Source: Entomomonas sp. E2T0
GTDB lineage: Bacteria; Pseudomonadota; Gammaproteobacteria; Pseudomonadales; Pseudomonadaceae
NCBI RefSeq assembly: GCF_025985425.1
Contig: NZ_CP094972.1
Location: 3,089,540 to 3,153,539, forward strand
Direction of reading: 5' to 3'
Length of the DNA: 64,000 nucleotides
The notes under the pieces were generated by a model. The model was not told where the DNA came from and did not search any database. It saw only the letters and a program-made list of their open reading frames with translations. This document shows positions 49,004-58,279 of the stretch, piece after piece (positions within the stretch are counted from its first letter, which is position 1; each line of letters starts with the position of its first letter). Both the position numbers and the translations under genes were made by a program.

Positions 49004-49885
49004 TTATTCAAGAATAACTGCTTGGCGCATCGCGTGACGTACTTGCTCATGGTAACGTTCACTAAGTACAGTCAATGGTAAACGAATTCCTTCAGGAATT
49101 AACCCCATTTCATGCAGTGCCCATTTTACAGGAATTGGATTCGCTTCCACAAAAAGTGCTTTATTCAGCTCCGCCAATGAAGCATCAATTTCTTGCGCTT
49201 TTACAATATCACCTGCTAATGCAGCAATACATAGCTCGCTCATGGCACGCGGCGCCACATTGGCAGTAACTGAAATATTACCCTTACCACCAGCAACAAT
49301 TAAATCAAGAGCAATAGCATCATCGCCAGAATAAACAGCAAAATCTTTACTTACTTGCTTTAAAAGGGCACGACCACGCTCAATATCACCAGTAGCATCT
49401 TTAATACCGACAATATTAGGTATTTGAGAAAGACGTACAACTGTTTCTGCTTGCATATCGCAAACAGTACGGCCTGGTACATTATAAAGAATTTGAGGAA
49501 TATCCACTGCTTCTGCAATGGCTTTGAAATGCTGATAAAGCCCTTCTTGAGTAGGTTTATTATAGTAAGGAACCACTAATAGGCAAGCATCTGCGCCAAC
49601 TTCTTTAGCTGCTTTAGTCCAAGCAATAGCTTCACGAGTAGAATTAGCACCAGTACCAGCAATCACTGGAATACGACCATTCACTCGCTTCACAACACGA
49701 CGAATAACCTCTAAATGCTCAGAATCAAACTCTAAAGTTGGTGATTCACCTGAAGTTCCTACAGCAACAATTGCATGAGTACCTTCTTCTAAATGGAAAT
49801 CGACTAAACGATTGAGACAATCCCAATCAATATTACCTGTACGATCCATAGGGGTAACGAGCGCAACAATACTACCTGTGATCAT
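49004..49885 (-). CDS. dapA: 4-hydroxy-tetrahydrodipicolinate synthase
   Basis: First committed step to diaminopimelate and lysine, condensing pyruvate with aspartate semialdehyde. It is a TIM barrel of 293 residues. The Schiff-base Lys lies in [14 protein letters not shown] near residue 161, Tyr in [12 protein letters not shown] near 133, and [15 protein letters not shown] is the N-terminal signature. It heads the dapA-bamC-purC group. The gcvR gene usually divergent from it in Pseudomonas is not here. Confidence 0.96.
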   Translation of the reverse strand: MITGSIVALVTPMDRTGNIDWDCLNRLVDFHLEEGTHAIVAVGTSGESPTLEFDSEHLEVIRRVVKRVNGRIPVIAGTGANSTREAIAWTKAAKEVGADACLLVVPYYNKPTQEGLYQHFKAIAEAVDIPQILYNVPGRTVCDMQAETVVRLSQIPNIVGIKDATGDIERGRALLKQVSKDFAVYSGDDAIALDLIVAGGKGNISVTANVAPRAMSELCIAALAGDIVKAQEIDASLAELNKALFVEANPIPVKWALHEMGLIPEGIRLPLTVLSERYHEQVRHAMRQAVILE

Positions 49886-50285
49886 TTGACGGTTCCTAAA
49901 AAACTTATTTGAAAAGAATTATACTACTGTCTATCCAATATTTTGTACACAATTAATAATTGCTATTTTACGATATAACATGTCAATTGACCATGCTCAC
50001 TACAATATTATGGTTTGTTAAATAATAGTTTTATGCCTAGAAGAATTTATCCATTATAAACTTTAGTATTATTTTCTAGTTTTTAAAAAACAATTATTAT
50101 TTTTACGATTATGTAAATTTCTGTAATGAAATTTTGCACAAATCAATTAAACAAACAAATTAAATTTAACTATTTCATTATATAATAATAGACTGGCTAA
50201 ATATAAAGCAAAGCCAGCAAATTGGGAGCTGTACTTTGTACAGTCTATTTATTATAAGGGTTCTCAAATCATAAGGAAGATGTAT
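49886..50285. other. Non-coding gap between dapA and cspD, with a perfect inverted repeat
   Basis: 400 AT-rich bases between divergent genes. CTGTAC (50229-50234), TTT and GTACAG (50238-50243) form a perfect inverted repeat about 45 bases before the cspD start, inside what is probably its leader. It is one base shorter than a LexA box. No RNA gene or coding frame was found in the rest. Confidence 0.4.
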
Positions 50286-50525
50286 ATGCTACGTGGCAAA
50301 GTTAAATGGTTCAATAACACCAAAGGTTATGGTTTCATTTCATCAGAGACACACAGCGAGGATTTATTTGTACACTATTCATCCATACAAATAGATGGCT
50401 ATAAAACGCTTAAAGCAGGTCAAAACGTTCTTTTCGAAATAGAGCAAGGGAATAAAGGATTACATGCTAAAAATATAGTTCTTGAACAAGCCCAATTAAC
50501 ACCTGACTCCTTTAATAATCAATAA
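50286..50525 (+). CDS. cspD: Cold-shock domain protein, CspD-like
   Basis: A single cold-shock domain of 79 residues that binds single-stranded nucleic acid. The RNP1 motif is KGYGFIS and RNP2 is DLFVHYS. The sequence GKVKWFNNTKGYGFI and IQIDGYKTLKAGQNVLFEIEQGNKGLHA is closest to the CspD type. AAGGAAG at 50273-50279 is 6 bases before the ATG at 50286 and directly abuts the ATG at 50280, so 50286 is the true start. The usual neighbour clpS is absent. Confidence 0.9.
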   Translation: MLRGKVKWFNNTKGYGFISSETHSEDLFVHYSSIQIDGYKTLKAGQNVLFEIEQGNKGLHAKNIVLEQAQLTPDSFNNQ

Positions 50526-50532
50526 ACCTCAG

Positions 50533-50557
50533 GGTATGGACTAACCATGTCCATACC
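50533..50557 (+). terminator. Hairpin after cspD
   Basis: GGTATGGAC (50533-50541) pairs perfectly with GTCCATACC (50549-50557) around a 7-base loop. An A run, not a T run, follows, so it may act as an RNA-stabilising or weak terminator element. Confidence 0.45.
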
Positions 50558-50673
50558 TAAAAAAATTGCTTTAAATAACTCTTGATGTAATAACATTATT
50601 ACTCACTCACCTAGCTAACTATCATAAACTTTGTTAAAGTGCTTGACTGTCACTGCTAACAGATTGGTCTATT

Positions 50674-51504
50674 ATGCTTGAATATTATTTAAAGCGTTGG
50701 CAACTCTCTATTAATGGAGAAATCATTAATACCCCCTCCAGTCAAATAGTACCTGTTATCCAAACAAATGGTAATGAAGCTATACTCAAACTAGCCTCCT
50801 GTGAAGAGGAAAAAATAGGATATCTTGTGATGTGCTGGTGGGAGGGAGAAGGCGCAGCAAAAGTATTGGCTCATCACGATACAGCCCTACTTATGGAAAA
50901 AGCACGTGACCAACGCTCTTTGCTCACAATGGCACTTAATAATCAAGCAGATCAGGCAACAGCCATAATTTGTAATACCATAAAACAACTACATAGCCCT
51001 CGTTTGAAACAACCACCTACTAAGCTAATTTCGCTACAACAACACTTTTTATCTTTACAAAAGATCAATCAAGCATTACCTAATATTTTTGCTTTTTGCA
51101 AAAATATTGCTGATGACTTACTAGCCACAGAACAAGATATTGTTGTGTTACATGGTGATATTCATCATCGTAATATTCTAGATTTCGAGCGTGGTTGGCT
51201 AGCTATTGATCCTAAACGAGTCATCGGTGAAAGAGGATTTGATTATGCTAATTTACTTTGTAACCCTGACCTAAGCATTGCAAATAACCCAGCATATTTT
51301 TCTCGACAATTAAACAATATTATTGCTTTATCTGGCATTGAACGAACTCGACTAATCAAATGGATTATTGCTTTTGCAGGCTTATCAGCAGCTTGGTTTA
51401 TTGAGGACGATCAAACACCAGAAGCAAAATTTGTATTGAGTATAGCTAAATTAGCTATTCAACAATTAAATCCAAAAATGATTAATAATATAGATGACTT
51501 TTAA
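50674..51504 (+). CDS. APH(6)-like aminoglycoside/hydroxyurea phosphotransferase
   Basis: A 276-residue kinase-fold protein. The catalytic loop VVLHGDIHHRNILDFERG holds the Asp and Asn, and AIDPKRVIGERGFDYANLL carries the metal-binding Asp; both match the streptomycin 6-kinase/hydroxyurea kinase family (PF04655). VMCWWEGEGAAKVLAHHD is the family N-lobe motif. A housekeeping or detoxifying role is as likely as antibiotic resistance, because chromosomal homologues are common and no mobile element adjoins it. Confidence 0.85.
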   Translation: MLEYYLKRWQLSINGEIINTPSSQIVPVIQTNGNEAILKLASCEEEKIGYLVMCWWEGEGAAKVLAHHDTALLMEKARDQRSLLTMALNNQADQATAIICNTIKQLHSPRLKQPPTKLISLQQHFLSLQKINQALPNIFAFCKNIADDLLATEQDIVVLHGDIHHRNILDFERGWLAIDPKRVIGERGFDYANLLCNPDLSIANNPAYFSRQLNNIIALSGIERTRLIKWIIAFAGLSAAWFIEDDQTPEAKFVLSIAKLAIQQLNPKMINNIDDF

Positions 51505-51733
51505 AACCCACCAGTAACAGCGCCAAACAACATCTACAACACCGCCTACATCTTTTAGAACACTGTCTATCAGTTCATATACTTTGAACATATTGAATGT
51601 GAATATCTACGCGTGATTGAATAGCAAACGCTTGTTCATTACCATTTGCCACTTAAGCTGTTTTAAAGGCTTTCTCAACTAAATCTTAAATTGCAGAAAT
51701 TTTTGGCTGACTTCTGGTCTAACGAACATACTG

Positions 51734-52552
51734 TTATTTAAATTTGACAGAGTGAACTAAGGTTCTAGGATCCTCTAAATATTGACAAGTTGTTCTAATC
51801 ACTGTTTTTGCTTTACTTTCAGAATATTGCCATAAGAAAGTGCCCATTAAGTAAGCAAGCGCAGCTTCATTCCAACTATTATAAGCAGCCTGTACTTGTT
51901 TTTTAATAGCACCAGCATATTTAACAAACTCTGTACGGTCAATAAAATGAATCTGTGTAGCACAACGCGCTAAATTAACTAAACACACTGCATCCCAAGC
52001 AACCAAATCATTTACCTGATGATAGTCAGCCACACAGTCTAATTTTTTACGCCATTCATTAGCATTTTTTAGTAAAGCAAATAACTCTTCACTCTTTTTA
52101 TTACCTGGTTTAGCCAATCGGTCTAACTCTAATTTTTCCCTAGCAACTTTACGTAAATCTTCTTTAGTTCTTGTTTGATACCAATCCACAGCCAATAACG
52201 GTGAGAATTTTGCAACAAATTTAACAGCAACATTAGCATTATCATGAAAATCAAAAAAACGACGTAGCATTTTTAAGCGAGATAAATAAAGATCTCTTTT
52301 TTCACCAATAGCCAATCGTAAAGCAGCATGCTCAAAAGCAGCTCTGTCATTAATTAACCAATGTTTACGTAATGATTCTCTGATTTCCTGATTAGTTCGT
52401 CCAGTTTCAATACTATTAACATAGTCTCCTGCTAGGCTAGAAAAAATTCCTCCTAAAGCAATTAACCATTTTTCATCCTCAGTTAAATCTGTTTGTTCTG
52501 TAAACTTCAGTACATGATTATCTGCTACTGTATAAAAATCTTTAGCTTCCAC
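51734..52552 (-). CDS. DUF1266 domain protein
   Basis: A 272-residue soluble protein. The LRKHWLINDRAAFEHAALRLAIGEKR segment (about 61-86), VAWDAVCLVNLARCA (about 183) and the end SWNEAALAYLMGTFLWQYSE are the DUF1266 pattern, as in E. coli YbeU. No function is established. It stands alone beside a gap of about 390 bases. Confidence 0.8.
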   Translation of the reverse strand: MEAKDFYTVADNHVLKFTEQTDLTEDEKWLIALGGIFSSLAGDYVNSIETGRTNQEIRESLRKHWLINDRAAFEHAALRLAIGEKRDLYLSRLKMLRRFFDFHDNANVAVKFVAKFSPLLAVDWYQTRTKEDLRKVAREKLELDRLAKPGNKKSEELFALLKNANEWRKKLDCVADYHQVNDLVAWDAVCLVNLARCATQIHFIDRTEFVKYAGAIKKQVQAAYNSWNEAALAYLMGTFLWQYSESKAKTVIRTTCQYLEDPRTLVHSVKFK

Positions 52553-52945
52553 TAAACTATCCCCTACTTCACAAAGAAAGGATCAATTAAAAGGACATCA
52601 TTTTAATCATGTTAAATAGCTTGATAAAAGTAGTTTTATTAAATTACTGTATCAAGAAATAACAAGACTTATCTTTAAAAACAATCACTTTAGAGCAAAG
52701 CAATCAATAAAGCCAGCGCCTATTCTGATTTTTAATAAAACTTACTTATTGATAATATTCAATTTATAAAACGAACTAACTCTAATCTTATCCAAATAAA
52801 GATAATCCCTTATGACTAATCAATAAGAATTTTTTTATTTTATAATCATTTCCATTATTATTTATTGACTAAGAATAAGCTAAAGCTCAGTATAACTATT
52901 TTCTAAAATATGTATTATCTTGTTCAGCTTACACAGTGTGCTTTT
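52553..52945. other. Non-coding gap between the DUF1266 gene and a small basic gene
   Basis: 393 very AT-rich bases between divergent genes. TTGACT at 52866 with AT-rich hexamers downstream is a possible promoter for the small gene, but the spacing to TATAAC is 20 bases, which is too long. I see no RNA gene, repeat or coding frame. Confidence 0.35.
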
Positions 52946-53116
52946 ATGAAGAAAACAACTGACAATAACCTAGTTAATTTTAAACAAGAACGTAGTAAAC
53001 GTATCCATGATATTCATGAGAAAAAGCTACAAGAAGTTCATAATGCTTTTGAAAAAGCATTTCCATTACCTAGTAGTAAAAAAGCTAATAAGAAGAAAAA
53101 AGGTAAGAAAAAATAA
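52946..53116 (+). CDS. Small basic protein, hypothetical
   Basis: 56 residues from the ATG at 52946. The frame opens at 52910 but the extra residues look unrelated. The protein is a predicted helix (NNLVNFKQERSKRIHDIHEKKLQEVHNAF) followed by a tail of mostly Lys (ANKKKKGKKK). It may bind nucleic acid; no family is recognised. A strong terminator follows, which supports expression. The ribosome site is weak. Confidence 0.5.
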   Translation: MKKTTDNNLVNFKQERSKRIHDIHEKKLQEVHNAFEKAFPLPSSKKANKKKKGKKK

Positions 53117-53131
53117 TTTTATTTTATACAT

Positions 53132-53160
53132 AAAAAACCCATCAAAATGATGGGTTTTTT
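53132..53160. terminator. Bidirectional terminator between the small basic gene and gabT
   Basis: AAAAAACCCATCA (53132-53144) pairs with TGATGGGTTTTTT (53148-53160) around a 3-base loop, with T runs in both directions. Confidence 0.93.
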
Positions 53161-53181
53161 ATTACTAAGATATTAGATAAA

Positions 53182-54579
53182 TTATTTTTTACCTTTATCT
53201 AACTCTGCAAAACACTCAGCAATAATATTTAAACCTTTATCTAAATCTGCATCAGAAATAGTTAAAGGTACTAAAATACGCATAATATTGTAGTAAGAAC
53301 CACAGGAAAGTAATAATAAACCTTTCTCACGAGCACGCTCTACAATCTTAGCTACTAGCTCAGCATTTGGCTTATGGGTTTTCTTGTCCATTAACTCAAA
53401 CGCTATCATTGCACCAGTAATACGAACTTCGGCAATGGTAGGATGTTTCTTCTGAATAGCAGTTAATGCTTTCTTAACTTTAGCACCTAACTTATTAGCA
53501 CGATCTAGTAATTTCTCTTCTTTAAATACATCAATTACTGCCAATGCTGCTGCACAAGAAAGTGGGTTACCTGCATAAGTACCACCTAAACCACCTGGTG
53601 GGATAGAATCTACTAACTCAGCACGACCACAAACACCAGCTAATGGGAAACCACCAGCAATAGATTTAGCAAACGTAGTCAAATCTGGTACTACTCCCAT
53701 TTGCTCCATTGCAAAGAACGTACCCGTACGGCCAGCACCTGTTTGTACTTCATCAGCAATCAATACAATACCATGTTTATCACAGATTTCACGTAGTCCT
53801 TTAAAGAACTCTTTTGGCGCTGCATAGAAACCGCCTTCACCTTGTACAGGTTCAAGAACAATTGCTGCAATATCACGTGGTTCCGCATCATTTTTAAAGA
53901 TACGCTCAACACTTGCTAATGCATCCGCTACACTTACACCATGCAATTTACGTGGGAAGAGTGCACGATACACACCACCTGGCATTAAACCCATACCCGC
54001 GGCATAAGGAACTTTCTTACCAGTCATCGCAAGGGTATACATAGTACGGCCATGATAAGCAGCATCAAATACGATTACACCTTGACGACCAGTCGCCGCA
54101 CGAGCAATCTTCACAGCATTTTCAACAGCTTCTGAACCAGTAGTTACAAGTAATGTTTTTTTAGGGAACTTACCAGGTACTAATTCATTAATTTTTTCAC
54201 AAAGCTCAATATAAGGCTCATAAGCCACTACTTGGAAACAAGTATGAGTTACTTTAGTTAATTGCTCTTGAACAGCACTAACTACTTTAGGATGTAAGTG
54301 ACCACTATTTAATACTGCAATACCACCAGCAAAGTCTAAATATTCTTTACCTTCAACATCCCATATTTTAGCATTCTCTGCACGCTCTACAGCCACTGGG
54401 TGAATCATGCTCACACCATTAGCTACTGCCGCTGCACGACGCTTAAATAATTTAGCGTTAGTTTGCTTTGCTTGTTTAACTGCTTTAGCAGCTGGTTTTA
54501 CAGCTTTTGCTGGTTTCACTACTTTAGCTGTTGGTTTTGATTGTTTTACTGTTTTAGTTGATTTTACTTGTTTAGCCAT
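53182..54579 (-). CDS. gabT: 4-aminobutyrate aminotransferase with lysine-rich N-terminal tail
   Basis: PLP enzyme that converts GABA and 2-oxoglutarate to succinate semialdehyde and glutamate. The catalytic body begins LFKRRAAAVANGVSMIHPVAVERAEN near residue 44; TTGSEAVENAVKIARAATGR, LIADEVQTGAGRTG and the PLP Lys in TTFAKSIAGGFPLAG are present. Before it lie about 40 residues rich in Lys, Ala, Pro, Thr and Val, a tail not found in usual GabT (about 425-430 residues against 465 here). The ATG at 54579 has an AGAGGA ribosome site, and no later ATG could start a normal protein, so the tail is translated. gabD is upstream in the same operon. Confidence 0.92.
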   Translation of the reverse strand: MAKQVKSTKTVKQSKPTAKVVKPAKAVKPAAKAVKQAKQTNAKLFKRRAAAVANGVSMIHPVAVERAENAKIWDVEGKEYLDFAGGIAVLNSGHLHPKVVSAVQEQLTKVTHTCFQVVAYEPYIELCEKINELVPGKFPKKTLLVTTGSEAVENAVKIARAATGRQGVIVFDAAYHGRTMYTLAMTGKKVPYAAGMGLMPGGVYRALFPRKLHGVSVADALASVERIFKNDAEPRDIAAIVLEPVQGEGGFYAAPKEFFKGLREICDKHGIVLIADEVQTGAGRTGTFFAMEQMGVVPDLTTFAKSIAGGFPLAGVCGRAELVDSIPPGGLGGTYAGNPLSCAAALAVIDVFKEEKLLDRANKLGAKVKKALTAIQKKHPTIAEVRITGAMIAFELMDKKTHKPNAELVAKIVERAREKGLLLLSCGSYYNIMRILVPLTISDADLDKGLNIIAECFAELDKGKK

Positions 54580-54625
54580 AATGTCCTCTTGACTGTTCAT
54601 CGATCCAGTCGGGTTAGGATACAAC

Positions 54626-54677
54626 TTCAGAAGATGTCATTGGCAGCATACGATGATCGACTGCCAATGTTTCTGAA
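54626..54677 (-). other. Nested hairpin in the gabD-gabT spacer
   Basis: An inner stem, CATTGGCAG (54638-54646) with CTGCCAATG (54661-54669), is enclosed by an outer stem, TTCAGAA (54626-54632) with TTCTGAA (54671-54677). The structure lies in the leader of gabT after the gabD stop and has no T run. It may control processing or relative expression of the two genes; that is inference. Confidence 0.55.
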
Positions 54678-54688
54678 ATCACCAATAA

Positions 54689-56131
54689 TTAAATACTAAT
54701 ACATAAATATTTAATTTCTAAATAATCTTCAATTCCGTATTTAGAACCTTCACGGCCTAAACCAGAAGCTTTAACACCACCAAAGGGTGCCATTTCATTA
54801 GATAATAAACCAGTATTAATAGCTACCATACCATATTCTAACGCTTCAGAAACACGAATTACACGTGACATATCTTTAGCATAGAAGTAAGAAGCTAAAC
54901 CAAACTCAGTATCATTAGCGTACTCAATCACTTCTTGTTCTGTTTTGAAGCGGAATACAGGTGCTAATGGACCAAAAGTTTCTTCTTTAGATACTTTGGC
55001 ATCTTTAGGTACATCAGCTAAAATGGTAGGTTCAAAGAAATTACCACCCAGTGCTTTACCACCTGCAACCACTTTAGCCCCTTTGCTTACTGCATCTTCA
55101 ATATGCTCTTGTACTTTTTCTACTGCTTTACCATCAATCATAGGACCCGTGGTAATGCCCGCTTCAGCCCCATTACCAATTTTCAACTTAGCAACGGCCG
55201 CTTTGAATTTCTCAATAAACGCATCGTAAATACTGTCTTGCACATATAAGCGGTTTGCACAAACACAAGTTTGGCCTGAATTACGGTATTTAGAAATCAT
55301 CGCACCTTCAACAGCTGCATCTAAATCAGCATCATCAAATACGATAAAGGGAGCATTACCACCTAACTCTAAAGATACTTTCTTAATATCCTTCGCACAT
55401 TCAGCCATTAAATCACGGCCAATCTCAGTAGAACCTGTGAAAGAAAGCTTACGAATAATTGGATTACTGGTTAATTCATTACCAATTTCACCTGCCGAAC
55501 CCGTTACAACACTTAACACACCAGCAGGAACACCTGCACGCTCAGCAAGCTCAACCAAAGCCAATGCTGAATAAGGAGTAGCACTTGCAGGTTTAATAAT
55601 CATCGTACAACCAGCTGCTAATGCAGGGCCAGCTTTACGTGTAATCATCGCATTAGGGAAATTCCAAGGTGTAATAGCCGCAGTCACACCAATAGGTTGT
55701 TTAATAACAACCACTCGTTTATCTGTCATATGACCAGGAATCACATCACCATAAACACGTTTAGCTTCTTCTGAAAACCAATCTAAATAAGAAGCACCAT
55801 AAACAATTTCACCTTTAGCCTCTGCTAATGGTTTACCTTGCTCAGTGGTTAAGATTAAAGCTAAATCATCTTGATGTTGAATTAATAAATCGAACCAACG
55901 GCGAATAATAACTGAACGCTCCTTTGCTGTTTTAGCTCGCCATGCAGGCAAAGCTTTATTAGCAGCTTCAATGGCACGTTTAGTTTCAGCAGCACCCATT
56001 CTAGGTACTGTACCAATTACTTCACCTGTCGCTGGATTGGTTACTTCAATAGTTTTACCACTATCGGCATCTAACCATTTACCATCCACATAAGCTTGTT
56101 GGCGAAATAGACTGGTGTCTTTCAATTGCAT
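54689..56131 (-). CDS. gabD: Succinate-semialdehyde dehydrogenase (NADP+)
   Basis: Oxidises succinate semialdehyde to succinate, the second step of GABA use. From the ATG at 56131, with GGAG 6 bases upstream, it is 480 residues and begins MQLKDTSLFRQQAYVDG, as in Pseudomonas. The coenzyme site shows TPWNFPNAMITRKAGPALAAG and FTGSTEIG, the general base Glu is in LELGGNAPFIVFDD, and the catalytic Cys is in NSGQTCVCANR. gabT follows after a 109-base spacer with a hairpin. Confidence 0.96.
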   Translation of the reverse strand: MQLKDTSLFRQQAYVDGKWLDADSGKTIEVTNPATGEVIGTVPRMGAAETKRAIEAANKALPAWRAKTAKERSVIIRRWFDLLIQHQDDLALILTTEQGKPLAEAKGEIVYGASYLDWFSEEAKRVYGDVIPGHMTDKRVVVIKQPIGVTAAITPWNFPNAMITRKAGPALAAGCTMIIKPASATPYSALALVELAERAGVPAGVLSVVTGSAGEIGNELTSNPIIRKLSFTGSTEIGRDLMAECAKDIKKVSLELGGNAPFIVFDDADLDAAVEGAMISKYRNSGQTCVCANRLYVQDSIYDAFIEKFKAAVAKLKIGNGAEAGITTGPMIDGKAVEKVQEHIEDAVSKGAKVVAGGKALGGNFFEPTILADVPKDAKVSKEETFGPLAPVFRFKTEQEVIEYANDTEFGLASYFYAKDMSRVIRVSEALEYGMVAINTGLLSNEMAPFGGVKASGLGREGSKYGIEDYLEIKYLCISI

Positions 56132-56459
56132 ATTATTCTCCATTATTGTTGTGTGTTAGTGATTATTGACACTAAGCGACTATAAGAGTTTATAAATAGA
56201 TGTTAAAAATTATGAGCACTATCCTAGAACTTATAGCGGAAAAGAACAATACTTATCAAAAATATTTTCTACATTTTTAACGATATGACGGATTTTTTAT
56301 TAAAAAAAATTTAGATTAGAGTATACTTAGCCAACTGAAAAGAACAGTAGTAAACAAATAACTATTGAATTGCGTTAACTATGTTTCTTAAAACTATAAA
56401 CTAACTCAACGCAGTTTCTACTTTATTTATTTTAACAGCCAGCGATTAGTTACTAAGTA
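56132..56459. other. Non-coding gap between gabD and the 5-aminolevulinate synthase gene
   Basis: 328 bases between divergent genes. TGCGTT (56371-56376) and AACGCA (56408-56413) form an inverted repeat with a 31-base interior, close to the synthase start. There is no clear promoter pair, RNA gene or coding frame. The ribosome site before the ATG at 56460 is poor. Confidence 0.35.
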
Positions 56460-57668
56460 ATGAACTACCAAGATTTCTTTAATACGGCATTAGATAAATT
56501 ACATACAGAACGTCGTTATCGTGTTTTCACAGACATTGAACGCATTGTAGGCCAATTCCCTGTAGCCTTTTGGCATTCAGCAGAAGGAGCCCAACAAATT
56601 ATCGTTTGGTGTTCTAATGATTACTTAGGCATGGGACATCACCCTGCTGTTATTGAAGCCATGTGTACTACAGCACAGCGTTATGGAACTGGCGCTGGTG
56701 GCACACGCAATATCTCTGGCAATAGTCATGCTATTGTAGAACTTGAACAAGAACTAGCCGACCTTCACCAAAAACAAGCTGCGTTAGTATTTACCTCTGG
56801 CTATGTTTCTAATCAAACAGGTATCTCGACCCTCGCTAAATTAATTCCTAACTGCTTAATTCTCTCTGACGCCTATAACCATAACTCAATGATTGAAGGC
56901 ATTAAACAATCTCATTGTGATAAAGTTGTTTTTAAACATAATGACCTTAATCATTTAGAGCAATTATTAAAAGAAGCAGGTGATCGTCCCAAACTCATTG
57001 TATTTGAAAGTATCTACTCAATGGATGGTGATGTAGCACCTATCCATGCTATTTGTGATCTTGCTGAAAAATACCAAGCCATGACTTATATAGATGAAGT
57101 ACACGCCATCGGCATGTATGGCAAACATGGTGGTGGTTATGCAGAACAAGTTGAAGCCATGCAACGTATTGATGTGATTGAAGCCACTTTAGGTAAGGCT
57201 TTTGGCGTAATGGGCGGCTACCTAGCTGCTAATGCTAATATTATTGACGCTATTCGTAGCTATGCACCGGGTTTTATCTTTTCTACTGCTATTCCACCTT
57301 CAGTAGCGGCTGCTGCAAAAGCTTCTGTACAACACCTAAAACAGTCGAATACTGAACGACAGTTACAACAACAGCAAGTTAGAAAAGCTAAACAAGCACT
57401 AGCAGAAGCTAAAATACCCCAATTGATTACCGATACCCATATTATTCCTGTGATGGTAGGTGATGCGGAAAAATGTAAAGCAGCCAGTCAACGTTTATTA
57501 GAAAAACATAATATCTATATTCAGCCTATTAATTATCCTACTGTACCAAAAGGTACTGAGCGGTTAAGAATAACCCCTACCCCGCTTCATACAGATCATC
57601 ATATTCATCATCTAGTAGAAGCATTGGTAGAGGTTTGGCAAACATTAGGATTAAGGTTTACAGATTAA
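56460..57668 (+). CDS. hemA: 5-aminolevulinate synthase (C4/Shemin pathway)
   Basis: PLP enzyme that condenses glycine with succinyl-CoA to make 5-aminolevulinate for heme. The 402 residues fit alphaproteobacterial HemA. Motifs: [45 protein letters not shown] with His141, [16 protein letters not shown], and the PLP Lys246 in [13 protein letters not shown]. The end [23 protein letters not shown] is specific to this enzyme and distinguishes it from KBL and BioF. Pseudomonads normally use the glutamyl-tRNA (C5) route, so this gene is unexpected and probably acquired. No C5N-type biosynthetic genes adjoin it. Confidence 0.9.
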   Translation: MNYQDFFNTALDKLHTERRYRVFTDIERIVGQFPVAFWHSAEGAQQIIVWCSNDYLGMGHHPAVIEAMCTTAQRYGTGAGGTRNISGNSHAIVELEQELADLHQKQAALVFTSGYVSNQTGISTLAKLIPNCLILSDAYNHNSMIEGIKQSHCDKVVFKHNDLNHLEQLLKEAGDRPKLIVFESIYSMDGDVAPIHAICDLAEKYQAMTYIDEVHAIGMYGKHGGGYAEQVEAMQRIDVIEATLGKAFGVMGGYLAANANIIDAIRSYAPGFIFSTAIPPSVAAAAKASVQHLKQSNTERQLQQQQVRKAKQALAEAKIPQLITDTHIIPVMVGDAEKCKAASQRLLEKHNIYIQPINYPTVPKGTERLRITPTPLHTDHHIHHLVEALVEVWQTLGLRFTD

Positions 57669-57711
57669 ACTACGTAACTTCCAAACTACTACCATCTCAA
57701 GATGTAAGTGA

Positions 57712-58233
57712 TTATTTGCTTGTAAGGTTTATATTCATACCTGCTTTAGCTGTATGTAAGAAGTTTTCCATTTCCTCAGTACTATCAAAATAGCGTTTAG
57801 CAATCAAATGAAATATTAAAGTATGCGAATAAAGCAATATATAGTCATCATTTTCAACCATATCCATCAAAACACTCCATGCTAATTTAGCATCTGTTTG
57901 GTCACTGGATATATAAAAATAAGATTCATCCCACTTTATCATATAGGGTATTGAAAGGATTTTGTTTTTACGAAATTGTTGACTAGCCGAAAAAGGAAAA
58001 ACAATAAACCAACTAACAACAATAATAAACGGTATAAATAAAATTAACCCTAGTCCACCTACTATAAGCCCAACAGTAGGCGTTGTAAAAATGCCTAATA
58101 TTAAGATAAACCCTAAAACCCCTCCACCTACCTCAAAAGCTAAAAACTTCCATTTATTAATTCGAAAGTTTCTTATCCAATTTAATCTATTTACTGCAAG
58201 TAAATCTTCCTTTGTTATCATCAAAGGTTTCAT
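57712..58233 (-). CDS. YcxB-like membrane protein
   Basis: A 173-residue protein with two adjacent helices (about 31-52 and 55-80: VGGGVLGFILILGIFTTPTVGLIVGG and LGLILFIPFIIVVSWFIVF), followed by a cytosolic or periplasmic C-terminal domain with SYFYISSDQTDAKLAWSVLMDMVENDDYILLYSH, the YcxB-like signature. Function is unknown. The DUF3465 gene lies 46 bases upstream on the same strand. Confidence 0.7.
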   Translation of the reverse strand: MKPLMITKEDLLAVNRLNWIRNFRINKWKFLAFEVGGGVLGFILILGIFTTPTVGLIVGGLGLILFIPFIIVVSWFIVFPFSASQQFRKNKILSIPYMIKWDESYFYISSDQTDAKLAWSVLMDMVENDDYILLYSHTLIFHLIAKRYFDSTEEMENFLHTAKAGMNINLTSK

Positions 58234-58279
58234 GGTATCTAAACTCCATTATATAAAAATCATTCCTAGTTCATCTAAG

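Noticed and set aside
50229-50243. CTGTAC-TTT-GTACAG as a LexA (SOS) box
   Set aside because: LexA boxes are CTG-N10-CAG; this has N9 and lacks the AT core.
51505-51733. Possible decayed gene in the gap after the APH-like gene (reverse frames give segments such as NGNEQAFAIQSRVDIH)
   Set aside because: Frames are short and broken by stops, and no family can be named. It would need a BLASTX search; a hit to an intact protein would revive it.
56460-57668. Glycine C-acetyltransferase (KBL) or 8-amino-7-oxononanoate synthase (BioF)
   Set aside because: The N-terminus, [14 protein letters not shown] and the C-terminal [11 protein letters not shown] motif are those of 5-aminolevulinate synthase, and no tdh or bio gene is near.
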